This document shows, one piece after another, positions 7,359 through 17,277 of a stretch of 36,351 nucleotides of DNA (positions are counted from its first letter, which is position 1; the number at the start of each line of letters is the position of its first letter). The stretch covers positions 1 through 36,351 of the forward strand of contig JBGCFP010000219.1 in assembly GCA_045107005.1 (NCBI GenBank), read 5' to 3'. Under the pieces are notes generated by a model. It saw nothing but the letters and a program-made list of their open reading frames with translations. It was not told where the DNA came from and ran no database searches. The DNA comes from JBCCMA01 sp045107005 (GTDB taxonomy: Bacteria > Pseudomonadota > Gammaproteobacteria > Steroidobacterales > JBCCMA01). The position numbers were made by a program, and so were the translations under genes.

Positions 7359-8612
7359 ATGACGAACAGTTCTGTTCCATATCGCAGCAGCGATCGCCTC
7401 AAGGGCGTGCGCTACGAAATACGCGGTCCGCTGGCAGCACGGGCACACGAGCTCGAGCGTGTGGGTTATGAGGTGGTGCACCTGAACATCGGTAACCCCG
7501 GTCGATTTGGCTTTCGCACGCCGGAGACCATGCGTTTGGCCATGATCGAAAACCTTGGCGCGAGCGAGGCTTACTGTCATCAGCGCGGCATTTTCCCAGC
7601 CAGAGAAGCCGTGGCCATGCAGCAGCAAAGCCGGGGTATTGCCGAAGTGACGGCCGACGATGTGTTCATCGGCAACGGCGTCAGCGAGCTGATCGATCTG
7701 TCGTTGCGCGGCTTTCTGAACGCCGGTGACGAGGTGTTGATCCCATCGCCCGACTACCCTTTATGGACCGCAGCGGTCGTGCTCAATGACGGCCATGCCG
7801 TGCATTACCCGTGCCGGGCCCGCGACAACTACGCACCGGATCTGGCGGCGCTTGAGGCGCTGATTACGCCGCGCACCCGCGCGCTGGTGGTCATCAATCC
7901 CAATAATCCAACCGGGGCCGTCTACCCGCGTGACGTGCTGCAAGGCATGGTGGATCTGGCCGAGCGCCACGATTTGATGGTGCTGACGGACGAAATTTAC
8001 GACCAGATGCTGTATGACGGCGCCGAGCACATTCCGCTGGCATCGCTGTGTCCGCCAAACGTGCTGTGCGGAACGTACGGTGGCTTGTCCAAGATATATC
8101 GAGCTTGCGGCTATCGGGTTGGGTGGCTGTCTTTCAGCGGCGCGGTAGGCCGGGCAACCGACTATCTGCACTCGCTGGAGTTGTTGTCCTCACTGCGACT
8201 GTGCGCGAACGTGCCCGGCCAGTGGGCCGTCCAGACTGCGCTTGGCGGGCACCAGAGTATCCACGCACTGACCGCCCCAGATGGCAGACTTCATCAGTCC
8301 CGCCAGGCGGTCATCGACGCGGTGGCGCGCAGCGCGTTTCTGAGCACGGTGATTCCCATGGGATCGATGTATGCGTTTCTTGAAGTGGACACCACGTCCC
8401 TGCCAAATTTTGAGGACCACGCGTTTGCGTTGAGATTGCTTGAAGAGCAACACGTATTGGTCGCGCCAGGCACCAGCTTTAATGTGCAGGAGACCAACCG
8501 CTTCCGCATTACGCTGCTGCCGGATCGGGACACCCTCGACGACGTTTTTTCTCGTATTGAGCAGCTGCTGGTGCAAATGGCCAGTGACGCCGTCGCTTCA
8601 CGGAGCGCTTGA
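7359..8612 (+). CDS. alaA: AlaA-type alanine/glutamate-pyruvate aminotransferase
   Basis: A 417-residue fold-type I PLP enzyme, strongly like E. coli AlaA (YfbQ), which makes alanine from pyruvate and glutamate. Shared landmarks: YEIRGPLAARA at the N-terminus, LNIGNPGRFGF, FIGNGVSELIDL, SPDYPLWTAAV, NPNNPTGAVYPRDVL, the cofactor Asp in LTDEIYDQMLYD, the PLP lysine segment GGLSKIYRACGYRVGW, and RLCANVPGQWAVQTALGG. The start at ATG 7359 gives the family N-terminus; the frame stays open to 7179 inside pgi, which is overlap without meaning. The stop (TGA, 8610-8612) directly abuts the GTG of the next gene, so translation of the helicase-nuclease gene is probably coupled to alaA. Confidence 0.93.
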   Translation: MTNSSVPYRSSDRLKGVRYEIRGPLAARAHELERVGYEVVHLNIGNPGRFGFRTPETMRLAMIENLGASEAYCHQRGIFPAREAVAMQQQSRGIAEVTADDVFIGNGVSELIDLSLRGFLNAGDEVLIPSPDYPLWTAAVVLNDGHAVHYPCRARDNYAPDLAALEALITPRTRALVVINPNNPTGAVYPRDVLQGMVDLAERHDLMVLTDEIYDQMLYDGAEHIPLASLCPPNVLCGTYGGLSKIYRACGYRVGWLSFSGAVGRATDYLHSLELLSSLRLCANVPGQWAVQTALGGHQSIHALTAPDGRLHQSRQAVIDAVARSAFLSTVIPMGSMYAFLEVDTTSLPNFEDHAFALRLLEEQHVLVAPGTSFNVQETNRFRITLLPDRDTLDDVFSRIEQLLVQMASDAVASRSA

Positions 8613-11348
8613 GTGGAAGCGTCGTTATTGGCCAGTCTGGATGCCGGCACCATCGTGGTTACCGCGCATCGACGCCAGGCGCGGCAAATTCGATTCCGCT
8701 ACGCCGCGGCCAAACAAGCGCAGCACATTCAGGCCTGGGAATCGCCACAGGTCATGGGCTGGGACGACTGGCTCGTCCATCTGCATCAGGACATCACCTG
8801 GTCGGGCTATTCCGCTCCGCGCACGCAGCGCAAACTGCTGACGCCGTTCCAGGAGCAGGTGCTGTGGGAAAACATCATCGGCGCCGATGACAGCGTCATG
8901 CTCGACGACGTGGGTGGCACAGCCCGCAAAGCCTCTTCCGCGTGGACTCTGGTTCAGTCTTACCGACTGCCTGACCCGGCGCGCTCACCGCACCCGAACG
9001 CCGACGTGGCCGCGTTCGGGCAGTGGATGCGACGCTATTTCAAACGTTGTCGCGAACAATCGCTCATGGATCACGCGCGCCTGGCCGACAGCATCGCCCC
9101 GGCACTGAAGGCGGGCGCCATCGAAGCGCCTGCCAGTGTTCTGCTGGTCGGTTTTGATGGCCTGACGCCTCAGCAGCGTCTGTTGCTGAAAACTCTGGAA
9201 ACGTTGGGCAGTAAGCTGGATTTGTATCGGGGCGCGCGTATTGAGAGTCAGGCGAGAAGTGTGCGCTTCCCGACCAGTATCGACGAGTACACGGCGGTGG
9301 CACGTTGGGTGCGAGACATACTCGGGCGCGATGATGGCGGCAACACGGCCGTTCTGGTGCCGCGGCTGCAGGAGGATCGGCGAAGTATCGAGCGGATCTT
9401 CGACGACATTCTGATGCCCGGTTCTTCATTGCCGGGTAGTAACCTCGGCGGACGACCTTACAACATGGCCGTTGGCGAGGCGTTTCAGCGTGCGCCGCTG
9501 GTCAGTACGGCACTGTCCATTTGCGAGTTGATGCGTCCAACGTTGCCGTTTGATACCTTCAGCTCGCTGCTGCGCTCCCCATTTTTGCGCGGCGCTGCCG
9601 TTGAAGCGCCGCTGCGTGCGCGTTTTGAAGTGTGGCTACGTCAGCAGAACATTGCGCGCGCGCCGGTCTCACACCTGTCGGCGCTGTTTTTTCAGTTTCG
9701 CCAGCGGGCCGGTCAAAGCGTTGACGATTCGGTGACCGAGGCGTTGCTGAACGGGCTCAAATCGGTGCTTTCACACGTCGAAAGCGCACATCGCGCGTCG
9801 CGCTGGGCGGAACTGTTTCGCAGCCTGCTGACCGCTTGTGGCTGGCCCGGCGACAGCCCGCTGGATTCGGCGTCGTTTCAAACGGCCGAACGATTGCGCT
9901 CGCTGCTCGATGAAATGAGCGGTCTCGATTTTTTGACCGGTACGTTAACCGTCGATGAGGCACTCGCGCTGTTACGCCGACTCGCGCGTCGCGTCACATT
10001 CCAGCCGCAGACACCGGATCTGCCGGTACAGATATTGCTGCCCGAGCAAGCCAGCGGTCTGCATTTTGATCATCTGTGGCTGTGCGACGCGCACGCCGGT
10101 ACCTTGCCCGAGGCGGCGAATCCCAACCCTTTTATCCCGTTGGCCTGGCAACGGGAACACTCAATCCCCGGCAGCAGTGCGCGAGTTCAGCTGGATCGCG
10201 CGCAACGACTGACTCGGGGCTTGTTGCGATCAGCAGGGCAGGTCGTGGTTTCGGCACCATTAACGGTCGACGATCATCCGGTGCCGCTATCGCCGTTGGT
10301 GGCGCATCTGGAAACGTCGGTGCTCGCATCACTGCCGTTGGCCGAAGTCACCGACTTCCAGCAGGCCATTCGAGCCGCCACGGATTTGGAAACCTGCGAC
10401 GACGAGCTGGCTCCGCCGTTACCGCCGCTGGTTGCTCAAAGCGCGGCGCCCGGCGGTAGCGGTGTGTTTGCACTGCAAGCTGCCTGTCCGTTTCGCGCGT
10501 TCGCGCAGCTGCGCTTGCGCGCTCAGCCACTGGAAGAGCCCGAGCCCGGCCTCAATGCGCGTGAGCGTGGCTCTCTTATACACAACGCGTTAGAGAACGT
10601 GTGGCAAAAACTGGGTTCGTCCGACGTGCTGCTGGATCTGAAAAACAGCGAGTTTCTGGAGACCCAGATTTGGGAAATTACCGATTCGGCGCTGAATCAC
10701 ATCGATCAGCGCCGACCTTTGCCACTGGCCGCTCGCTTTCGGGCCATGGAGCATCAGCGCTTGGTGCGTCGCGTGTTGCAGTGGTTGTTGATCGAAGCCG
10801 AGCGGGAGCCGTTCGATGTGGTGCGGGCGGAGACACGAACGCGCGTAACGCTCGGCGGTGTCAGTGTGGATTTGACGATGGATCGCGTTGACCGTTTGGC
10901 AGGTGGCGCGCTGGCGGTCATCGATTACAAAACCGGACACGCCAGCGTTGGCGACTGGTTTGGCGACCGACCAACCCAGCCGCAGCTGCCGCTTTACGTT
11001 CTGGCGCAAACCGAGCCGGTGGGCGCCGTTGCCTTTGCGTTCGTGCGACCACGAGACGGCGGTTTCGCCGGCATTGGCCGTGAGGCCGGATTGCTGCCCG
11101 GCGTCGAAGCCTGGTCAGCCAGTCGACGGGGTCGGGCATTGGGGCTGTCGTTTGATGATCTGATCGGCCAGTGGCGCGTCGACCTGGAAAGCCTTGGCAA
11201 GGAATACGCAGGCGGCGTTGCGCGGGTCGACCCCAAGCAGGGTGCTTGTCGCTACTGCCATCTGCCGTCGCTGTGCCGCATCGGCGCGTCGCTGGACGAG
11301 TCGGACCAGGGTTTGACGCTCGACGCCGGGGATGGCTCGAATGTCTGA
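8613..11348 (+). CDS. addB: AddB-like nuclease subunit with iron-sulfur cluster (double-strand-break repair)
   Basis: A 911-residue protein resembling the 'probable DNA repair protein' relatives of AddB (TIGR03623-type). The C-terminal PD-(D/E)XK nuclease core is visible as DRVDR followed by VIDYKTG (769-775) and QPQLPLY. Four cysteines flank it: C625 (AACPFRAF), C879, C882 and C888 (CRYCHLPSLC). The C-X2-C-X5-C spacing matches the 4Fe-4S staple of Bacillus AddB. The N-terminal helicase-like half shows no Walker A motif (TIVVTAHRRQARQ in its place), so this subunit is probably not an active ATPase. With the overlapping helicase gene it should form a complex that resects DNA ends for RecA. A GTG start directly follows the alaA stop, with GGAG seven bases before it. 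RexB-type or orphan nuclease are alternative names. Confidence 0.85.
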   Translation: MEASLLASLDAGTIVVTAHRRQARQIRFRYAAAKQAQHIQAWESPQVMGWDDWLVHLHQDITWSGYSAPRTQRKLLTPFQEQVLWENIIGADDSVMLDDVGGTARKASSAWTLVQSYRLPDPARSPHPNADVAAFGQWMRRYFKRCREQSLMDHARLADSIAPALKAGAIEAPASVLLVGFDGLTPQQRLLLKTLETLGSKLDLYRGARIESQARSVRFPTSIDEYTAVARWVRDILGRDDGGNTAVLVPRLQEDRRSIERIFDDILMPGSSLPGSNLGGRPYNMAVGEAFQRAPLVSTALSICELMRPTLPFDTFSSLLRSPFLRGAAVEAPLRARFEVWLRQQNIARAPVSHLSALFFQFRQRAGQSVDDSVTEALLNGLKSVLSHVESAHRASRWAELFRSLLTACGWPGDSPLDSASFQTAERLRSLLDEMSGLDFLTGTLTVDEALALLRRLARRVTFQPQTPDLPVQILLPEQASGLHFDHLWLCDAHAGTLPEAANPNPFIPLAWQREHSIPGSSARVQLDRAQRLTRGLLRSAGQVVVSAPLTVDDHPVPLSPLVAHLETSVLASLPLAEVTDFQQAIRAATDLETCDDELAPPLPPLVAQSAAPGGSGVFALQAACPFRAFAQLRLRAQPLEEPEPGLNARERGSLIHNALENVWQKLGSSDVLLDLKNSEFLETQIWEITDSALNHIDQRRPLPLAARFRAMEHQRLVRRVLQWLLIEAEREPFDVVRAETRTRVTLGGVSVDLTMDRVDRLAGGALAVIDYKTGHASVGDWFGDRPTQPQLPLYVLAQTEPVGAVAFAFVRPRDGGFAGIGREAGLLPGVEAWSASRRGRALGLSFDDLIGQWRVDLESLGKEYAGGVARVDPKQGACRYCHLPSLCRIGASLDESDQGLTLDAGDGSNV

Positions 11349-14300
11349 GCGCAGCAGCGACGCTGAGGCACGCGAACGGGCGCTCGACCCGACGGGCTCT
11401 TTTGTTGTCCAGGCGCCGGCCGGTTCCGGTAAGACCGGGCTGCTGATCCAGCGAACGCTGACGCTGCTGGCCAACGCAGAGAGTCCCGAGGAAGTGCTGG
11501 CGATCACGTTTACGCGTAAAGCCGCCGCTGAGATGCGCGAACGCGTCGTGCACGCGCTAAACGGTGCGCAGGCGCCCGCACCGTCGTCCGATTATGAGCG
11601 CATCACCTGGGAGCGAGCTCGGGCCGTCGTCGCGCGAGACGAAGAGCTCGGCTGGGGATTGACCCTGAATCCATCGCGCCTGCGCATCATGACCATTGAT
11701 GCGTTGTGCGCGTCATTGGTCGCACAAATGCCGGTGCTGTCGAAATTTGGCGCCACGCTTGACGTCGTGTCGCAGCCGGTCTCACTGTATCTGCGCGCGG
11801 CGCGCCGATTACTTGGGTCGTTGGAAAATGACGAATCGATGCGTGAGGATCTCCAGGTGCTTATGCAGCACCTCGATAACAATCAGGCGCGGATTGAAAG
11901 CCTGTTGATCGACATGTTGCGACATCGCGATCGTTGGCTGCCGCTGGTCGCCGGTGCCCAACGACCGGATCTGACACGAGCAGCGCTCGAAGACACGCTG
12001 CGCTTGTGCACTGAACAAGGCTTGAGTCAGGCCGCCAATGCGCTGCCCGATCATTTGGTCGAATTACTGATTGATGTGGTCGCACAGGCAGCGCGCCGCT
12101 GCAGCGACGACCATCCGCTGCACGCCTGTGCTGCGCTCGACGCCATCCCGGCGCCCGACCTGAAACATCGGCCTTTGTGGGAAGGCATCGCCGAGTTTGT
12201 GCTGACGCAAAAAGACACCGTGCGCAAAACGGTCAACGCCAAGCTTGGCGTGCTGGCGCCGAGTGGAACCAAGGACGCGACGGAAAAAGAGGCCCGTAAA
12301 GTTTTCAAAGAGCAGGCGGTATCGCTATTGGCATTGATCGCCGAAGCGCCGGACTTTGTTGCCGCACTGGCCGAGGTGCGGCGACTGCCGCCTGGCGCGT
12401 ATACCGAGGAAGAATGGGGGTTGCTGCTGGCGCTGCAGACATTGCTGCCGGTTGCCGCTGCGCAGCTCAAAGTGCTGTTCCAGGAACGCGGGCAAATCGA
12501 CTTTGTTGAGCAATCGCACCGCGCGCTCGGTGCTCTTGGGACTGACGACGAGCCAACCGATCTGGCGCTGGCGCTCGATTATCGTATCGCGCATTTGTTG
12601 ATTGACGAATTTCAGGATACGTCGCGTACTCAGTATGAATTGGTAGAGCGCTTGGTCACGGGCTGGCAGCACGATGACGGCCGTACGTTGTTTCTGGTCG
12701 GCGATCCGATGCAGTCCATCTACCGCTTTCGCGATGCGGAAGTCGGATTGTTTCTGCGCGCGCGAGCCCACGGGATCGGCGACGTTGCACTGGAGCCATT
12801 AACTCTGACCGCCAATTTTCGGTCGCGTGCGGGCGTGGTCGAGCGCAACAACAGTGTCTTCGCCCGCATATTCCCTGACCACGAAAGCGTCGCGGAATCG
12901 GCGGTTTGCTACACCAGTGCGCACGCACAACGTGAGACAGGCGGCGACGTGTACGCGCACGCGTTTGACGACGATGGCGGCGCGCAGGAAGCCACGAAGG
13001 TGGTCGCGCTGGTCGAGGAGGCGTTGGACCAAAAAGCCGACAGCACGGTTGCCATCCTGGTACGCAACCGCTCGCATCTGGTCGAAATTTTGCCGGCGCT
13101 GACTCGCGCTGGCCATGCTTTCCACGCGGTGGATATTTTAGCGCTCAAAACATCGAGCGTGGTGATCGATCTGTGGGCGCTGACTCGGGCGTTGTTGCAT
13201 CTGGGCGATCGAACCGCGTGGTTGTCCATACTGCGGTCGCCCTGGTGCGGATTGACGCTAACGGATTTGTTTGCGCTTGCCGGGGGGGACAGCCCGCTGA
13301 CCGTGTGGGAGTTGATTATCAACGAATCGCGTCGCGATGCGTTGAGCGACGACGGCAAAGTGCGGCTTTCGCGCGTGAAAATGGTAATGGCCAAAGCGCT
13401 GGCCGAAAAAGGGCGACGGGATTTGCGCCGTTGGGTCGAGGGCTGCTGGACAGCGTTGGGTGGCCCCGCCTGCGTTTTGTCCAAAGTCGATCTGGACAAC
13501 GCGTTGACCTTTTTCGACTTGCTCGAGAAATTTGAAAACGACGGGGGCTTCGACAGCCTCGAGGATCTCGAGCGCGCGGTGGACGGCTTGTTTGCCGACA
13601 CGCGTGCCGACGCTTCGACGCGACTAAACGTGATGACCATTCACAAAGCCAAAGGTCTCGAGTTTGATACCGTGATCATCCCCGGTTTGCATCGAACAGG
13701 CGCTAACGATCGACGCGCGATGTTGCAGTGGCTCGAACTCACTGACGACGCGGGAACCACTCGGCGACTGTTGGCACCGATCAACGCGAGTGAAGCGCAA
13801 GATCCCATTGGGCGTTACGTCAGTCACGTGCAACGACGCCGGGATCGTGCCGAGACGTTGCGTCTGTTGTACGTCGCGGCTACGCGTGCCCGTTACGCGC
13901 TGCACTGGCTGACTCGAGTGGGTCGTGATACCGACGGCGACGTCAAAGCTCCGGCTGAGTCGACGCTGGCCGGTATGCTGTGGCCAGCGCTGGGCGATGA
14001 ATTCGCCGCCTCATTGGACACGCAAACAAGCGTTGAGCAAGACGTTGCGACGGTTTCCGTGCCGGCGGTCAAGTCGCCGTCGCTGGTGCGTGTGCCGACC
14101 AAATGGATGCTGCCGCAAGCGCCGCAGCCTACGCCGTGGCGTGGCAGCGAAGTGATCCTTCCCGTGGATACCGACCGGCGAGCAGACTGGGCCGGTGACA
14201 GTGCGCGACACGTCGGCACAACCGTGCACCGCGTGCTGCAACAAATTGCCGAAGAGGGCGTCGATCAGTGGATGGGACGCTGGATGGACGGTCTGGATGA

Positions 14301-14736
14301 CTACCTTGGTCGCATGCTGTCGAATCTGGGTGTCCTGCCTGGTGAACTGGCGGACGCCAAAAATCGCGCCGGACGTGCCGTGCGCAATTGTCTGACGGAT
14401 GAGCGAGGTCGCTGGCTGCTCCGGGCGCACACCAAGAGTCGCTGCGAACTGCCGCTGTCCGGATGGATCGATGGCCGCGTGCGTAACGTGGTGCTTGATC
14501 GTACGTTTGTGGATGATCAAGGGGATCGCTGGATCGTGGATTACAAGTCGGCGCAGCACAAGACCGGCACCGACGATGCCTTCATGGATGCTCAGCTGGA
14601 ACAGTATCGCCCGCAGTTAGATCTGTACGCGCGCATCATGCACCGCGTTGATCCCGTGCCCATCCATCTTGGGCTGTATTTTCCACTGCTGCAGGGTTGG
14701 CGTGAATGGCGGTTCGACAGTCGCCGCGACGCGTAG
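11341..14736 (+). CDS. addA: AddA-like UvrD/Rep-family helicase-nuclease
   Basis: About 1131 residues with a complete superfamily 1A helicase set: Walker A APAGSGKT (25-32), ITFTRKAAAEMRERV (motif Ia), DEFQDTS at 422-428 (motif II), LVGDPMQSIYRFRDA (motif III), LTANFRSR (motif IV), MTIHKAKGLEFDTVIIPG (motif V) and LLYVAATRARYAL (motif VI). The C-terminus carries a RecB-type nuclease: GTTVHRVLQQ, then VDYKS (D1067, K1069) and QLEQYRPQLDLYA. It would unwind and digest broken DNA ends with the AddB-like partner. The ATG at 11341 is preferred because GGGGAT lies at good spacing and the start overlaps the addB stop by eight bases; an ATG at 11332 is possible and adds three residues. It ends eleven bases from the convergent gspN. 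Confidence 0.9.
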   Translation: MSERSSDAEARERALDPTGSFVVQAPAGSGKTGLLIQRTLTLLANAESPEEVLAITFTRKAAAEMRERVVHALNGAQAPAPSSDYERITWERARAVVARDEELGWGLTLNPSRLRIMTIDALCASLVAQMPVLSKFGATLDVVSQPVSLYLRAARRLLGSLENDESMREDLQVLMQHLDNNQARIESLLIDMLRHRDRWLPLVAGAQRPDLTRAALEDTLRLCTEQGLSQAANALPDHLVELLIDVVAQAARRCSDDHPLHACAALDAIPAPDLKHRPLWEGIAEFVLTQKDTVRKTVNAKLGVLAPSGTKDATEKEARKVFKEQAVSLLALIAEAPDFVAALAEVRRLPPGAYTEEEWGLLLALQTLLPVAAAQLKVLFQERGQIDFVEQSHRALGALGTDDEPTDLALALDYRIAHLLIDEFQDTSRTQYELVERLVTGWQHDDGRTLFLVGDPMQSIYRFRDAEVGLFLRARAHGIGDVALEPLTLTANFRSRAGVVERNNSVFARIFPDHESVAESAVCYTSAHAQRETGGDVYAHAFDDDGGAQEATKVVALVEEALDQKADSTVAILVRNRSHLVEILPALTRAGHAFHAVDILALKTSSVVIDLWALTRALLHLGDRTAWLSILRSPWCGLTLTDLFALAGGDSPLTVWELIINESRRDALSDDGKVRLSRVKMVMAKALAEKGRRDLRRWVEGCWTALGGPACVLSKVDLDNALTFFDLLEKFENDGGFDSLEDLERAVDGLFADTRADASTRLNVMTIHKAKGLEFDTVIIPGLHRTGANDRRAMLQWLELTDDAGTTRRLLAPINASEAQDPIGRYVSHVQRRRDRAETLRLLYVAATRARYALHWLTRVGRDTDGDVKAPAESTLAGMLWPALGDEFAASLDTQTSVEQDVATVSVPAVKSPSLVRVPTKWMLPQAPQPTPWRGSEVILPVDTDRRADWAGDSARHVGTTVHRVLQQIAEEGVDQWMGRWMDGLDDYLGRMLSNLGVLPGELADAKNRAGRAVRNCLTDERGRWLLRAHTKSRCELPLSGWIDGRVRNVVLDRTFVDDQGDRWIVDYKSAQHKTGTDDAFMDAQLEQYRPQLDLYARIMHRVDPVPIHLGLYFPLLQGWREWRFDSRRDA

Positions 14737-14747
14737 CGCGCGCCGGG

Positions 14748-15500
14748 TTACTCAATCGTTCCTTCGTAGGTCAGAGCGACCCGACCGCTATCGTCCGGAA
14801 TGCCCAGAAACGGTAAGCTGCGTGCGACGTTACTGTCTGCATCAGGGCCGGCGAGTGCCGAGCCGGTGAAAAAGTACGAGCGATCCGGCTTGATGGACAG
14901 CGTACCTTCGACTTCAATTTCGCTGTCGGTGTCCGCCACGATGCCGGTAATTTCGCTGTCATCCGCGTCGCTGAACACCACTTCAAAACTACCGAGTTCG
15001 ACGCTGGTGGGCCGCGTCAGATTCAAATTAACCAGATCAACGGTGCCGTCAGCCCCGACCGGCCACATCGCGTCGAGAGTCAGTGATTCGAATGACAAAC
15101 CCACGCGCCCGACAACCTGATTAGGCCGCATTGGCTCGGGCAACGCCGCCAGATCAAGGATACCTTGCGCCTTGGACAGCTTCAGTGTCTTGCCGATCAG
15201 CGGCTTGCTGAATGCCGTGTTAAGCCGGCTGCCTTCGTCGAACTGCGTGCTCAGCGTGCCGCGCAACCGTGCTGTCAGCAGCCACAGCGGACTGATTGTC
15301 CAGCTCGTCGCGCCCAGCGTGAGGCCCGAACCGGCTTGTCCAGGGTCGATCGCTTCGGCTGAGCCGGACCACACGCTGCCTGAAACGCCATAGACTTTCA
15401 CCGGCTCCGGCACAAACCAACCGGCGACAACGTCGGCCGGAAAGTCCCTGGCGACCAGGAACACATAGAGCAGAACCCCCGCTAAAATCAGTTTGCGCAT
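14748..15500 (-). CDS. gspN: Type II secretion system protein N
   Basis: A 250-residue single-pass inner-membrane protein, last of the gsp operon. One N-terminal membrane anchor (residues 3-16, KLILAGVLLYVFLV) is followed by a periplasmic beta-rich domain with the family-typical VYGVSGSVWSGSAEAI and SWTISPLWLLTARL segments. GspN is an accessory component present in only some T2SS and thought to link platform and secretin. Length is typical. It starts seven bases after the gspM stop. gspD, which follows gspN in some Xanthomonas-type operons, is absent; the next gene is the convergent addA. Confidence 0.85.
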   Translation of the reverse strand: MRKLILAGVLLYVFLVARDFPADVVAGWFVPEPVKVYGVSGSVWSGSAEAIDPGQAGSGLTLGATSWTISPLWLLTARLRGTLSTQFDEGSRLNTAFSKPLIGKTLKLSKAQGILDLAALPEPMRPNQVVGRVGLSFESLTLDAMWPVGADGTVDLVNLNLTRPTSVELGSFEVVFSDADDSEITGIVADTDSEIEVEGTLSIKPDRSYFFTGSALAGPDADSNVARSLPFLGIPDDSGRVALTYEGTIE

Positions 15501-15507
15501 TGGGCGG

Positions 15508-15987
15508 TCAGCTTTGCGGACGACTAAGCGTCAAGCTCGCCGTAGTGGTGCCGCGCACGTCGGTCTGATTGACCGTTGCGGTTTCAATGGTAATGCCGTA
15601 GTTCGTGCGCAGGTCACCCAACCAGCGAACGATATCGTCGAACTTGGCATCTTCGAGTCGCACCCGCAGCTGCGATGCGCCGACCTGCTGCGTATTGGTT
15701 GCGGTCAAACGGTAACGAGTGCGGGTACGATCAACAATGACGTTCAGCGACGACGTGGTATCGATGCTGTTGCGCTGACGTGCGCCGCCCGTCGGTAACT
15801 GCTGCACCGCCTGTTGCATCCATGCGAGCTCGCTTTTGGCGCGCTCGCTCTTGGCGCGATAGTCCTTGGCACCGGCAAGCAGATCTTCCAGTAACAAAAA
15901 ATAGAAGAGGAAGACGAACATGAAGACGCCGAGGCCGCCGACCATCAGGCGCTCGCGGGGTTGCAGCCCTTGCCACCAATCGTTCAT
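15508..15987 (-). CDS. gspM: Type II secretion system protein M
   Basis: A 159-residue bitopic protein with a short cytoplasmic start (WWQGLQPRERLMV, the usual GspM signature), one membrane segment near residues 16-34 (VGGLGVFMFVFLFYFLL), a coiled-coil-like charged stretch, and a small ferredoxin-like periplasmic domain. GspM partners GspL in the inner-membrane assembly platform. The ATG overlaps the gspL stop by four bases (ATGA), implying translational coupling. Confidence 0.87.
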   Translation of the reverse strand: MNDWWQGLQPRERLMVGGLGVFMFVFLFYFLLLEDLLAGAKDYRAKSERAKSELAWMQQAVQQLPTGGARQRNSIDTTSSLNVIVDRTRTRYRLTATNTQQVGASQLRVRLEDAKFDDIVRWLGDLRTNYGITIETATVNQTDVRGTTTASLTLSRPQS

Positions 15988-17264
15988 GGCGCGCTCCGTT
16001 GCAGCTGCAGTCGACCTTCGACCACGTCGTTCTTGTCACGGGTCTGGGTGAGTTTTGCCTGCCAGTCCTGTGTGCCCGAAATGGCGATGCGCAACGCGTC
16101 AAGACTGGGCACGTCAGGCGCAATGATCTCCAGACTCATTTGGCCGTTGGTGTAACTGATGCCTTCAAGAAAAGCCTTGTCGCCGGCCATCGATGTGGCC
16201 AGGACACTCAGACCATCGAGGAAATCCGACGCCGTCGCTGTGCCGCCGCCGTTGCCCAACTGGCGGCGCAAGCTGCCGTAGGGATCGATTTCGTTAGCCG
16301 TCGCACCGGGCACTTTGGTTTGATAAAGCTCGCTCATTTGCGCGCGCAAGCCGTCGTAGCGTTTTTTGTACACCACCAGTTCGGCGGCTTTGACGGCGAC
16401 TGTCGTAAACACCAACACAGCGGCCAGCGAAGCGGCCGTGCGCCACGGTCGCCACAGCTTGTCGACGCGTCCACGCGGTGAAAACTCGCCTTGCAGCAAG
16501 CTGGGCATCGGGTTGTCGAGAGCTTCGGCGGCAAGGCGCGGCAGCGTCCCCATGGGCAAGCGTCGGAATTCGGTTTGCGTGAGGCGCGCGGCAATGGCTT
16601 CGAGCACCGCTTTGTGTTCACTGTCTTCGTCAAAGAAAACGTGGATCGGCATGGAGCTAACGTCTTCGATTGCACCACCAGTGTTGTCGCCCGCGGCGTC
16701 GTCCTCGTCATCTTCTGCTGGCGTACACATTAACTCAAGCGTGTCGACCAGTGATTCGAGATCCACAAAACAGGCAATGCCTTGCGGATCCCGGATGCAC
16801 GCTTCGCGTGCGTCGAGGAGCACCGTGAAGCCGCTCTCGGTAGCCGGCATGCCTGCCGTTTCCGGGATAATTCGATTGGCGTGAACGCCAGCGTCTGCCA
16901 GCGCGTCGACCCAGCCCTGCATGCGGTCGCGACGCACGGCAAGCACCGATACGTCACCGTCATCGCCGCGAGAGCCGATCGCAAAGTGCATGCGCGTTAC
17001 GTCGCCGGCCAGCTGTTCTTCGAGCGCGAAAGGGACCACCTGCAGCATCTTGCTCTGGCTCTTGACCGGCAATTGCGCATGCGTCGCGACGGTTTGAGTG
17101 CCCGGCACCAGCACGACAACCTCGCGTTGATCCTGCGCATTGGCCGCGTCGCCCAGCGACCCTTGGCCCACGTCGCCAATGCGGGTGCCGGCGTCGTCGA
17201 CGACGGTCCACGTGGCGTCACTGGAGAGGTCTTCGGGAAGACGTATTACGAGCGTTTCTGGCAT
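15984..17264 (-). CDS. gspL: Type II secretion system protein L
   Basis: A 426-residue inner-membrane platform protein. The cytoplasmic half is an actin-like domain that docks the GspE ATPase. A single membrane segment sits near residues 275-292 (RTAASLAAVLVFTTVAVKA) and is followed by a ferredoxin-like periplasmic domain ending near FLDGLSVLATSM and DVPSLDALRIAISG. An acidic insert (AEDDEDDAAGD) lies in the cytoplasmic half. Length is slightly above the usual 380-400. It follows gspK after 13 bases and overlaps gspM by four. Its partner GspE is not encoded in this window. Confidence 0.88.
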   Translation of the reverse strand: MPETLVIRLPEDLSSDATWTVVDDAGTRIGDVGQGSLGDAANAQDQREVVVLVPGTQTVATHAQLPVKSQSKMLQVVPFALEEQLAGDVTRMHFAIGSRGDDGDVSVLAVRRDRMQGWVDALADAGVHANRIIPETAGMPATESGFTVLLDAREACIRDPQGIACFVDLESLVDTLELMCTPAEDDEDDAAGDNTGGAIEDVSSMPIHVFFDEDSEHKAVLEAIAARLTQTEFRRLPMGTLPRLAAEALDNPMPSLLQGEFSPRGRVDKLWRPWRTAASLAAVLVFTTVAVKAAELVVYKKRYDGLRAQMSELYQTKVPGATANEIDPYGSLRRQLGNGGGTATASDFLDGLSVLATSMAGDKAFLEGISYTNGQMSLEIIAPDVPSLDALRIAISGTQDWQAKLTQTRDKNDVVEGRLQLQRSAP

Positions 17265-17277
17265 GGGGCAGGGTGGT

